DNA of 48,718 nucleotides from an uncultured Bradyrhizobium sp. (lineage in GTDB: Bacteria > Pseudomonadota > Alphaproteobacteria > Rhizobiales > Xanthobacteraceae). The stretch spans positions 1 through 48,718 of the forward strand of contig NZ_CANSMR010000041.1 in NCBI RefSeq assembly GCF_947648125.1, in the 5' to 3' direction. Positions 35,139-42,722 of this stretch are shown piece after piece. Within the stretch, counting starts at the first letter, position 1. Each line of letters starts with the position of its first letter. Below the pieces are notes generated by a model. That model searched no databases and had not been told where the DNA came from. It worked only from the letters and a program-made list of their open reading frames with translations. The position numbers and the translations under genes were made by a program.

Positions 35139-35452
35139 GGGGCCGTGTGCATCGCGCGGGTGCGCTGGCCGGCGTGCTGCTGGCGCTGTTGGCGGTGCAG
35201 CCAGCCGCGCCCGGCGCGGCGGCGGAAAGCGGCGCTGACGATGCGTCCTTGCTCTATCTGAGCAGCGGCGACTGGCAGCGCCAATCCGCGCCGCGCAAGG
35301 TCGCGCTGGCGGCCGATTTCATGCGGATCTTCTGCACCGATCAAAGAATGTCGGCATCTTCGCTCGCCGATTGCCTCGACCGCGACAAGGCCGATGGCGC
35401 GCCGTTCGAGCGTGCCATGGCCTGCGTCAGCGCGCTGTCAGCCGGCCGCTGA
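35135..35452 (+). CDS. Small secreted protein, translationally coupled to the amine oxidase
   Basis: 105 residues; ATG 35135 overlaps the amine oxidase stop as ATGA. Signal peptide of about 28 residues (ALAGVLLALLAVQPAAPGAAA). The mature domain of about 77 residues has three cysteines (FCTDQ, ADCLDR, MACVS). I do not recognise a family. The coupling and shared destination suggest a helper of the amine oxidase, for instance in stability or copper loading, but no His/Met-rich copper site is visible. The last 15 bp overlap the end of the convergent aminotransferase gene. Confidence 0.75.
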   Translation: MRGRVHRAGALAGVLLALLAVQPAAPGAAAESGADDASLLYLSSGDWQRQSAPRKVALAADFMRIFCTDQRMSASSLADCLDRDKADGAPFERAMACVSALSAGR

Positions 35453-36790
35453 GAGCCCGGCGTCGATCCCTTCGGCGATCGCCTTCACATCCAATGCGGT
35501 GAGGATCAGGGGCGGGGACAGGATCAGGTTATTGCCGGAGACGCGCAGCATCACGCCGGCCTCGTAGGCGCTATCCGCTACCTTCGCCATCGTCTTCTTG
35601 TCGGCGGGTTTCTTGCTGTCGCGATCGGCGACCAGCTCGAGCGCCGCCATCAGGCCCTTGCCTCTGACGTCGCCGACCAGCGGATGTTTGGCCTTGAGCG
35701 CGGCCAGCGCCTGCGCGAGGTCCTTGCCGCGCGCGGCGGCATTCTCGTCGAGCTTGAGGCGACGGGTCTCGGCCAGCGCCGCAAGGCCGGCGGCGCAGCC
35801 GACCGGATGACCCGAATACGTGTAGCCATGGCCGATCGAGCCGAAACTGGTGGTGTCAGTCTCGAAGGCTTCCGCGACCTGCTCACCGATCAAGGTCGCA
35901 CCGAGCGGGAAATAGCCCGAGGTGATAGCCTTGGCCATCGTCATCATGTCAGGCTTCACGCCCCAGAGACGCGAGCCCGACCATGCGCCGGTGCGCCCGA
36001 ACCCGGTGACGACCTCGTCTGCGATCATCAGGATGCCGTGCCGGTCACAGATCTCGCGCACGAGCTTCATGAAGCTGTCCGGCGGCACGATCACGCCGCC
36101 GGCACCTAGCACCGGCTCCATGATGAAGGCCGCGATGGTGTCGGCGCCCTGGAACGCGATCTCCTCCTCCATCGCCGCCGCGCAAAGCTGCGCGAGCCTG
36201 GCCGGATCGGTCTCGTTGAAGGGATTGCGATAGGTCGACGGCGCCGGGATATGGAATACGCCGGGCAGCATCGGCTCATAGTTGCGGCGGAAATTGGCGT
36301 TGCCGTTGACCGACGCGCCGCCGAAATGGGTGCCGTGATAACCCTTCTTCAGCGCCAGAAACTTGGTGCGGTCGGCCTGGCCCTTGATCTTCCAGTATTG
36401 CCGCGCAAGCCGCAGCGCGGTCTCGACCGAGTCCGATCCACCCGACGTGAAGAAGGCGCGAACCATGCCTTCCGGCTTGAACCATTCGGTGAGCTCGTAG
36501 GCGAGCTCGATCGAGGGGCCGCTCGAGGTGCCGCGGAAGCCGGAATAATACGGCAGCGCGCTGAGCTGATCTGCGATCGCTTGCTTGATCGGATCGCAGC
36601 TGTAGCCGAGGTTGACGTTCCAGAGGCCGCCGACCGCATCGATCACGGTGTTGCCGTCGATGTCGGTGACGTGGACGCCTTCGCCCTTCATCACGATCCG
36701 CGGCGGCTGCGCCTGCATCTCGGCAGGATGGGCCATCGGGTGCCAGATCGGCTTGGCGTTGTTCTCAACCAGGAAGTTTCTGTCGCGCAT
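35438..36790 (-). CDS. Class III pyridoxal-phosphate aminotransferase (omega-aminotransferase type)
   Basis: 450 residues, normal for the family. TSGGSDSVETALRLARQYW near residues 115-133 binds phosphate; DEVVTGFGRTG holds the Asp that contacts the pyridine nitrogen; the Schiff-base Lys is K287 in TMAKAITSG; HGYTYSGHPVGCAA follows. Enzymes of this group move terminal amino groups from omega-amino acids, diamines or amino-alcohol products to pyruvate or 2-oxoglutarate. In this cluster it offers a cytoplasmic alternative to the periplasmic amine oxidase. A repeat element lies between it and the HAD gene on the same strand, so it probably has its own promoter. Confidence 0.92.
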   Translation of the reverse strand: MRDRNFLVENNAKPIWHPMAHPAEMQAQPPRIVMKGEGVHVTDIDGNTVIDAVGGLWNVNLGYSCDPIKQAIADQLSALPYYSGFRGTSSGPSIELAYELTEWFKPEGMVRAFFTSGGSDSVETALRLARQYWKIKGQADRTKFLALKKGYHGTHFGGASVNGNANFRRNYEPMLPGVFHIPAPSTYRNPFNETDPARLAQLCAAAMEEEIAFQGADTIAAFIMEPVLGAGGVIVPPDSFMKLVREICDRHGILMIADEVVTGFGRTGAWSGSRLWGVKPDMMTMAKAITSGYFPLGATLIGEQVAEAFETDTTSFGSIGHGYTYSGHPVGCAAGLAALAETRRLKLDENAAARGKDLAQALAALKAKHPLVGDVRGKGLMAALELVADRDSKKPADKKTMAKVADSAYEAGVMLRVSGNNLILSPPLILTALDVKAIAEGIDAGLSAAG

Positions 36791-36808
36791 GATCGTTCTC
36801 TGTCTGGT

Positions 36809-36859
36809 TTTGACGCGTTTTCTTCATGCGAACCGGTACCGACTTCGCTCGAAAACGCT
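36809..36859. repeat. Short palindromic intergenic repeat (GCGTTTTC...GAAAACGC type)
   Basis: Arms GCGTTTTC (36815-36822) and GAAAACGC (36851-36858) flank CATGCGAACCGGTACC-type sequence. I recall near-identical elements scattered through Bradyrhizobium genomes. It ends next to the HAD stop codon (36860-36862) and separates that unit from the aminotransferase. Confidence 0.7.
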
Positions 36860-37525
36860 TTAGTCGAATTGCAGCCCGAAATGCCGCAGCGCCTCGCCGT
36901 AGGATGCGGCCGGGCTGCGCACGTCAAACAGCACCGTGCGCATGTTGCACGCAGCGGCGCCCGTGATGTTGCGGCGCTGGTCGTCGACGAAGACGCAATC
37001 TTCTGCTTCCAGCGCCAGTTCGTCCAGCACGCTTTGATAGGCCCGCGGATCGGGTTTCAGGATCCCGGTATGGGTCGCATCGACGATGGTGTCGAAGCGC
37101 CTGAGGATCGAAAGGCGGGTGCGGAAATCGGCACCGTAGAACAAGTCGAGCTCGTTCGAGAGGATCGCCAGCCGGAACCCGGCGTCGGCGGCGAGGGTGA
37201 TCGCGCGGGTCGCCTCGGGGCGGATCACGGTGTCGGGATCGGCGCCGCGCGCGCGCTTCACGAAGGTTTCCATGTCGCGCCAGTCCTCGCCGACCATGCG
37301 CCCGACCTCACGGCTGCGGGTCAGCCAGTAGTCGCGCTCGGAAATCTCGCCGTGCTGCATCGCAGTCCAGAGCGGATCGCTGTCGGGGGCAAATGGTCCG
37401 AGCCATTTCAGCGTGCAAGGTGCGAGCCCGAGCGCGCGCTCGGTCAGGTCATGAGTCTCGAACAGAGTCTTCGAGATCACGCCGCCGAAGTCGAGCACCA
37501 GCGCCTTTGCGAGCGGCCTCGTCAT
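36860..37525 (-). CDS. HAD-superfamily hydrolase
   Basis: 221 residues from ATG 37525, overlapping the stop of the UPF0261 gene by 4 bp (ATGA). HAD motifs in order: nucleophile Asp in LVLDFGGVI (about residues 10-18), motif II Ser in LAILSNELD, motif III Lys in GILKPDPRAY, and acidic motif IV in CVFVDDQRRNITGA. The DFGGV form and the cap size fit subclass IA phosphatases and related enzymes. Probably a phosphatase acting on a small metabolite; the substrate is unknown. Coupling to the ATP-binding UPF0261 protein suggests they act on the same compound. Its stop codon lies at the edge of a repeat element. Confidence 0.88.
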   Translation of the reverse strand: MTRPLAKALVLDFGGVISKTLFETHDLTERALGLAPCTLKWLGPFAPDSDPLWTAMQHGEISERDYWLTRSREVGRMVGEDWRDMETFVKRARGADPDTVIRPEATRAITLAADAGFRLAILSNELDLFYGADFRTRLSILRRFDTIVDATHTGILKPDPRAYQSVLDELALEAEDCVFVDDQRRNITGAAACNMRTVLFDVRSPAASYGEALRHFGLQFD

Positions 37526-38784
37526 GCGGCAACCGTCGCGCGGCCGGGGCGGACAATTCCGGCCGCGACCCAGCGATCGAAGATGCCGAGCACCGTTGCA
37601 TTGAATGTCGCGCTGTTGATGTGGTCCTTGATCTCGTGCAACTCGACCGGTGGCCGGACCGCCGACCGCATCGCATCGACGAAGGCGGCGAGGGCGTCGG
37701 GATCGTGCAGGGCTTCGCCTTCGCGGTCCCATTGCTGGATGCCGCCGGCGGGCAGCACAAAGGCGACCGGCGCGCTGGCGCCGGCCAGCTTCTCCGCAAT
37801 CGCGTGGGCGATCCGGCGGCGATCTGCGGCTCCCGAAGTCGCCGACGCGAGCAATCGGTTATGCGCATGAAAGGGCCGATCCGACAGCTCGTTCGGAACC
37901 CCAAGCCACGCCGGGAAGTCCACCATGTCGACCGCCCCCGGGGCGACGATTTGTGGAATGCCGGCCTTGCCGGCATTCTCCAGCCGGTCGGCGCCTGAAT
38001 TGACCACCGAGCCGGTGAGCTGATTGGCGACCTCCTGCAGGCTGAGGTCCAGCACCGCGGCAAAGCCGCCTTGGGCTGCGATCGATTCCATCGCGCGGCC
38101 ACCCATGCCTGTGGTGTGGAAGACCACCACCTCGTAGCCGCGCTGCTCCAGCTGCGGCTTGAGCTCCACCATGTAGCGCAAGCAGCTCTTACCGAGCGAT
38201 GTGATCGCAACGACCGGCCGGTCCCGGCTCGGCTTGCTGGCGCTCTTCGCCGCGCCGACGATCGCGCCGCAGGCTTGCGACAGCACGGCGGTGCAGGTGC
38301 CGTTGAGGCCATAGAGGCCACCGGCCCACAGGATCATCATCAGATCGGCGGCGACGCGCTCGGGCGGGATCAGATGCGAGAAGGCGACGGTCGAGACGAT
38401 CAGCTTCGGCAGGCCGAGCGGCAGCGCCTGTGCGACGTCGAGCGCAAGGTCGGTACCCATCGTGCCGCCGATCGCGATCACGCCGTCGATCGCACCGCGC
38501 TGTGCAAGCTCGCGCGCCAGAGTCGCAGCGCCGACCGCCATCAGCGACATCGCGGAGTTTTCGTCGCCGCTGGATGCGATCGCCGCGATCGTGGTCTGCG
38601 CAGCGGCCGCTACCGCATGCTTGTCATGAGCCGGCTGATACGGCGGATCGCCGAGCACGCTGATGTCCATCATGATCGTTGTGCCGCCGGCGCGGGTGAT
38701 GCACTCGCTCATGAACAGCAGTTCGTCGGCCTTGGTGTCTCCAGTGCCGATCAGAAGAATACGGGGCTGCGTGATCTCGGGCAT
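37522..38784 (-). CDS. Tm-1-like / UPF0261 family ATP-binding protein
   Basis: 420 residues from ATG 38784 (AAGGTC upstream); in-frame codons further up to 38901 cross the operator region and lack support. Family features: N-terminal RILLIGTGDTKADELLFM, GVIAIGGTMGTDLAL, and a middle TTGMGGRAMESIAAQGGFAAVLDL segment. The family includes the N-terminal domain of the plant Tm-1 resistance protein and binds ATP, but its bacterial reaction is not known to me. In many genomes it is paired with a TIM-barrel (Tm-1 C-terminal) gene; here the neighbour is a HAD hydrolase instead. Divergent from the aldehyde dehydrogenase gene across a region with a shared dyad. Confidence 0.85.
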   Translation of the reverse strand: MPEITQPRILLIGTGDTKADELLFMSECITRAGGTTIMMDISVLGDPPYQPAHDKHAVAAAAQTTIAAIASSGDENSAMSLMAVGAATLARELAQRGAIDGVIAIGGTMGTDLALDVAQALPLGLPKLIVSTVAFSHLIPPERVAADLMMILWAGGLYGLNGTCTAVLSQACGAIVGAAKSASKPSRDRPVVAITSLGKSCLRYMVELKPQLEQRGYEVVVFHTTGMGGRAMESIAAQGGFAAVLDLSLQEVANQLTGSVVNSGADRLENAGKAGIPQIVAPGAVDMVDFPAWLGVPNELSDRPFHAHNRLLASATSGAADRRRIAHAIAEKLAGASAPVAFVLPAGGIQQWDREGEALHDPDALAAFVDAMRSAVRPPVELHEIKDHINSATFNATVLGIFDRWVAAGIVRPGRATVAA

Positions 38785-38896
38785 GACCTTCGGCTTGCCG
38801 GCGGCGTGAGGGATGTGGACGAGTTGGTTTGCACCCAGCGGGCAGGGCGTTCGGCCATCGTGCGAACACGCTATGAGGGCGCTGGCCGCGGCGACA

Positions 38897-38915
38897 TCCA
38901 CCTATCGGTTGATTG
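38897..38915 (+). promoter_or_regulatory. Shared operator-like dyad, site 4 (divergent region before aldehyde dehydrogenase)
   Basis: TCCACC-TATC-GGTTGATTG, 87 bp before the aldehyde dehydrogenase start and 112 bp from the UPF0261 start on the other strand. It matches the serine hydrolase site exactly outside the spacer. Being nearly symmetric, it could serve both directions in this 218-bp gap. Confidence 0.65.
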
Positions 38916-39002
38916 CTGCCAAAGCCTTGATTTGGCGAGGATTGCGCCATGCCAGCGGTCCCGGGTCGGGAGCCGCTTTTGTCTCCGTCATGATGATCTC
39001 GC

Positions 39003-40487
39003 ATGCAGCAAGCCCAGATCGATCTGTTACGCTCGGCCGCAATTCCGGCCCAGCAGCTCTTCATCGGCGGCCGGCCGGCGCAGGCGATCGGCGAGGCACG
39101 GCTCGATGTGGTGTCGCCGATCGACGGCCAGGTGCTGACAACCATTGCAGACGGCGATGCGGCCGATATCGACCTTGCGGTGAAGCGGGCGCGGCAGGCC
39201 TTCGAGCAGGGAAGCTGGTCGCGCGCGGCACCGGCGCAGCGCAAGAAGGTGCTGCTGCGGTTCGCCGATCTGATCGAGCAGCACGCGCTCGAGATCGCGG
39301 TCCTCGGTGTGCGCGACAACGGCACTGAGATCAGCATGGCCTACAAGGCCGAACCGCTGTCGGCGGCCGGAACTATTCGCTACTACGCCGAGGCGATCGA
39401 CAAGGTGTATGGCGAGATCGCGCCGACCTCAGGTGACGTGCTGGGGCTCGTGCATCGCGAGCCGCTCGGCGTCGTCGGTGTGATCGTGCCGTGGAATTTC
39501 CCGCTGATGATCGGGGCGTGGAAGATCGGCCCTGCGCTCGCCGCCGGAAACTCGGTCGTGGTCAAGCCTCCGGAACTGGCATCGCTGACGCTGCTGCGGC
39601 TTGCCGAGCTTGCGACCGAGGCAGGCCTGCCGGACGGCGTGCTCAACGTCGTCACCGGCCGCGGCGCGTCGGCGGGCGAGGCGCTCGCGCTGCACATGGA
39701 TGTCGACGTGCTCGCCTTCACCGGCTCGGGCGCGGTCGGCCGGCGGCTTCTGGAATGCTCGGCGCGGTCGAACCTGAAGCGGGTTCACCTCGAGCTTGGC
39801 GGCAAGTCGCCCAACATCGTGTTTGCCGATGTGCTCGACATCAAGCATGCGGCCAAGGTTTCCGCGAACGGCATCTTCCGCAATTCGGGCCAGGTCTGCG
39901 TCGCGGGCTCGCGGCTGCTGGTGCAATCCGCGATCTACGATCGCTTCATGGATGCGCTGCTCGACGCCACCCGAAAGCTCAGGGTCGGCGATCCCCTCGA
40001 TCTGACTTCGGATATCGGCGCCATCTCAAGCAAAGTGCAGTTGCGTAAGAACCTTGATGCGGTGGCCCACGCGGAAGCGCAGGGTGCGAAGCGGCTGATC
40101 GGCGGCGAGCAGATCCGCGCCGAGAGCGGCGGCAACTTCATGGCGCCCGCGATCCTCACCGAGGTGACGCCGTCGATGGAGGTTTGGCGCGAGGAAGTGT
40201 TTGGGCCGGTGCTGTCAGTCACGCGGTTCGACGGCGAGGATGATGCCGTCGCGCTGGCCAATGCGACGCCCTATGGGCTTGCCTCGGCGGTGTGGACCGG
40301 AAGCCTGTCAACGGCGCATCGCATGGTGCGCGCCATCAGGGCTGGCGTCGTGCACGTCAATGCCTATGGCGGCGCCGACATCACGGTGCCGCTCGGCGGC
40401 TTCAAGCAATCCGGCTTTGGACGCGACAAGTCGCTCCATGCCCTCGACGCCTATACCGACCTCAAGACCGCCTGGATCGCGCTATGA
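39003..40487 (+). CDS. Aldehyde dehydrogenase (PuuC-like group)
   Basis: 494 residues, standard for NAD(P)-dependent aldehyde dehydrogenases. VPWNFPLMI and KPPELASLTLLRLAEL bind cofactor; general base Glu264 in HLELGGKSP; catalytic Cys299 in NSGQVCVAGSR; EEVFGPVLSV and the C-terminal GGFKQSGFGRDKS are also present. It would oxidise the aldehyde made by the amine oxidase, an aminotransferase or an SDR to an acid. Sequence style is close to gamma-glutamyl-aminobutyraldehyde and betaine-aldehyde types, which accept amino-aldehydes. First gene of a four-gene unit: the next start overlaps its stop (ATGA). Confidence 0.93.
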   Translation: MQQAQIDLLRSAAIPAQQLFIGGRPAQAIGEARLDVVSPIDGQVLTTIADGDAADIDLAVKRARQAFEQGSWSRAAPAQRKKVLLRFADLIEQHALEIAVLGVRDNGTEISMAYKAEPLSAAGTIRYYAEAIDKVYGEIAPTSGDVLGLVHREPLGVVGVIVPWNFPLMIGAWKIGPALAAGNSVVVKPPELASLTLLRLAELATEAGLPDGVLNVVTGRGASAGEALALHMDVDVLAFTGSGAVGRRLLECSARSNLKRVHLELGGKSPNIVFADVLDIKHAAKVSANGIFRNSGQVCVAGSRLLVQSAIYDRFMDALLDATRKLRVGDPLDLTSDIGAISSKVQLRKNLDAVAHAEAQGAKRLIGGEQIRAESGGNFMAPAILTEVTPSMEVWREEVFGPVLSVTRFDGEDDAVALANATPYGLASAVWTGSLSTAHRMVRAIRAGVVHVNAYGGADITVPLGGFKQSGFGRDKSLHALDAYTDLKTAWIAL

Positions 40488-41872
40488 CATCAACAACTAC
40501 TGAGCGCGCAGGCGTTCTGAACCGCTTGCTCGATGCCGAGCAGGAACGCTTTCGGGCATTGCATCCGCGATCGGCGGCGGCTTGGCAGGATGGCAAGCAG
40601 CATTTCCTCTATGGCGGCCCGTCGCACTGGATGCGGCGCTGGGCCGGCGGCTTCCCGGTTTATGTCGACGAGGCCCACGGCGCGCATATCAGGGATATCG
40701 ACGGCCGCGACTATATCGATTTCTGCCTCGGCGATACCGGCGGCATGTGCGGGCACGCGCCGGAGGCGGTGACGGAAGCCGCGCTGCATCAGCTCAAGCG
40801 TGGCGCGACCATGATGCTGCCGACGGAGGACAGTATCTGGGTCGGCGCCGAGCTGTCGCGCCGCTTCGGTCCGAAATACTGGACCCTGACGACGTCTGCG
40901 ACCGATGCCAACCGCGCCGCGATCCGCATCTCGCGCATGATCACCGGCCGGCGAAAGGTGCTGGTGTTCTCCGGCTGCTATCATGGCGGCGTCGAGGAGG
41001 CGCATGTCGAGATCCGCGACGGCCGCGTCGGCTTGCGCAACATGATCCATCCCAACGGCATCGATCATGATGCCGTGAGCCGGGTGGTCGAATTCAACGA
41101 TGTCGCGGCACTCGAGGCGGCGCTGGCGCAGGGCGATGTCGCCTGCGTGCTGACCGAGCCGCTGATGACGAATTTCGGCATGATCCCGGTCGATCCCGGT
41201 TTTCACCAGGCGTTGCGCGACCTGACCCGCCGCGCCGGCACCGTGCTCATCATCGACGAGACGCATACGCTGTCCTGCGGACCGGGCGGCTACACGGAGA
41301 GCCACGGGCTCGAGCCCGACATCTTCGTCGCCGGCAAGGCGATCGCGGGCGGCATCCCCGCCGGTGTGTTCGGTCTGAGCCACGAGATCGCCGAGCGGCT
41401 CTGGAAGCTCGTGCCCCACGTCAATCCGCGCGAGCGGCAGTCCGCGCATCTTGGTTTCGGCGGCACGCTTGCCGGCAACGCGCTGACGGTCGCCACCATG
41501 CGCGCGGTGCTGGAGAAGGTCCTGACCTCAGCGAATTATGAGCGGATGATCGGAACCGCGACCTCGCTCGCGCGGGAAGCGCGCCGGCTGATCGAGGCTG
41601 CAGGACTACCCTGGCACGTCACCCAGATCGGCGCGCGCGCCGAGATCATGTTCATGCCACACCCGCCGCGCAGCGGCGCCGACGTCATTGCGGGCCGGCA
41701 ACCCGATCTCGAGACCTTGCTGCATGCGTTCTACATGAACGAGGGCATTCTGGTGACGCCGTTCCACACCATGCTGCTGATGTGTCCGGCGACGTCGGGG
41801 CGGGACGTCGACAGGCACACGGCGGTGTTCGCGCAGTTCATCGATTTGCTGCGCGGCGCGGGAGCAATCTGA
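40484..41872 (+). CDS. Class III aminotransferase, glutamate-1-semialdehyde-mutase-like
   Basis: 462 residues from ATG 40484 (4-bp overlap with the dehydrogenase gene). PLP-dependent: substrate strand YIDFCLGDTGGMCGHAPEAV, TTSATDANRAAIRISR for phosphate binding, IIDETHTLSCGPGGY with the Asp, and Schiff-base Lys285 in VAGKAIAGGIPAGVFG. GSA-mutase-like sequence includes HLGFGGTLAGNALTVATMRA. It is unlikely to be the haem-synthesis HemL, given the operon and the altered motif SATDAN where HemL has SGTEA-like sequence. More likely it transaminates an amino acid or amine of the pathway. The stop shares a base with the next start (TGATG). Confidence 0.9.
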   Translation: MTSTTTERAGVLNRLLDAEQERFRALHPRSAAAWQDGKQHFLYGGPSHWMRRWAGGFPVYVDEAHGAHIRDIDGRDYIDFCLGDTGGMCGHAPEAVTEAALHQLKRGATMMLPTEDSIWVGAELSRRFGPKYWTLTTSATDANRAAIRISRMITGRRKVLVFSGCYHGGVEEAHVEIRDGRVGLRNMIHPNGIDHDAVSRVVEFNDVAALEAALAQGDVACVLTEPLMTNFGMIPVDPGFHQALRDLTRRAGTVLIIDETHTLSCGPGGYTESHGLEPDIFVAGKAIAGGIPAGVFGLSHEIAERLWKLVPHVNPRERQSAHLGFGGTLAGNALTVATMRAVLEKVLTSANYERMIGTATSLAREARRLIEAAGLPWHVTQIGARAEIMFMPHPPRSGADVIAGRQPDLETLLHAFYMNEGILVTPFHTMLLMCPATSGRDVDRHTAVFAQFIDLLRGAGAI

Positions 41873-42669
41873 TGCAGGCGATTCCGTTCAATCTCGACGG
41901 CCGGGTCGCCATCGTCACGGGCGGGGGCAGGGGGATCGGTGCCGCCATCGTGACACGGCTCGCGCAGGCCGGCGCGACCGTGGTGATCGCCAACCGGACG
42001 CTCGATGTGGCGGAGGCGCTGGCGCGCGAGCTGGCGGCCGACGGACGGGTCGCGCATTGCGTGCCGTTCGACAAGTTGGACCGTAGCAGCTTGCGGGCGA
42101 TGGTTGACGATGTCGCCGCTCGATACGGCCGGCTCGATATCGTCGTGCACAACGCCGGCGGTTGTCCGTGGGCCTCGCTTGACGAGCTCGATGAAGCAAA
42201 GCTCGACGAGACGCTGGCGCTCAATCTCAACGCCAGCATCTGGCTCGCGCAGGCCGCAGTTCCGCGTATGCGCGCCGTCGGCTTCGGACGCATTCTGGTG
42301 ACATCCTCGGTCTCGGCGCGCGTCGCGATGGGCGGCGGCGCGCACTACTCGGCGGCGAAGGCCGGCGTCAACGCATTCATCCGCGGCGCTGCATTCGAGC
42401 TCGCGCGCGACGGCATCACGGTCAACGGCGTCGAAGCCGGCTTCATCGAGAAGCCCGGCCGCGGCACCATGAGCGCGCCGGAGAACAAGACGAAGCTCGA
42501 GCGCTTCATTCCGATGGGGCACATGGGGAGTGCCGACGACATCGCCTGCGCGATGCTCTTTCTCGCTTCCACCGAGGCCAAATATGTCACCGGGCAGACT
42601 ATCGTCGTCGACGGCGGTTCGACGCTGCCGGAGACCGGATTTGCCGTCGAACGACAGTGGGGACTCTAG
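41872..42669 (+). CDS. SDR-family oxidoreductase (second of three)
   Basis: 265 residues from ATG 41872. Classical SDR: cofactor motif TGGGRGIG, VHNAGG, catalytic Ser in VTSSVSARV, YSAAK (Tyr and Lys), and a C-terminal GQTIVVDGGSTLPETG. A NAD(P)-linked alcohol dehydrogenase or ketoreductase; substrate unknown. It is coupled to the aminotransferase by a one-base overlap, so it probably acts on an intermediate bearing both an amine and a hydroxyl or carbonyl group. A palindromic repeat sits directly after its stop, before the next SDR gene. Confidence 0.9.
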   Translation: MQAIPFNLDGRVAIVTGGGRGIGAAIVTRLAQAGATVVIANRTLDVAEALARELAADGRVAHCVPFDKLDRSSLRAMVDDVAARYGRLDIVVHNAGGCPWASLDELDEAKLDETLALNLNASIWLAQAAVPRMRAVGFGRILVTSSVSARVAMGGGAHYSAAKAGVNAFIRGAAFELARDGITVNGVEAGFIEKPGRGTMSAPENKTKLERFIPMGHMGSADDIACAMLFLASTEAKYVTGQTIVVDGGSTLPETGFAVERQWGL

Positions 42670-42671
42670 AT

Positions 42672-42720
42672 GAGCATGATCTTTTCGGAGAACCGGTTTC
42701 CACTTTTCCGGATCATGCTC
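42672..42720. repeat. Palindromic intergenic repeat (GAGCATGATC...GATCATGCTC)
   Basis: Perfect 10-bp terminal arms (42672-42681, 42711-42720) enclose CTTTTCGGAGAACCGGTTTCC-like sequence. This is a repeat family I associate with Bradyrhizobium. It fills the gap between the second and third SDR genes. A diverged copy is at 43945-44015. Confidence 0.8.
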
Positions 42721-42722
42721 TG

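Noticed and set aside
40484-41872. HemL (haem biosynthesis glutamate-1-semialdehyde mutase)
   Set aside because: The operon is catabolic and the substrate-binding motifs differ; a generic class III aminotransferase is the safer call.
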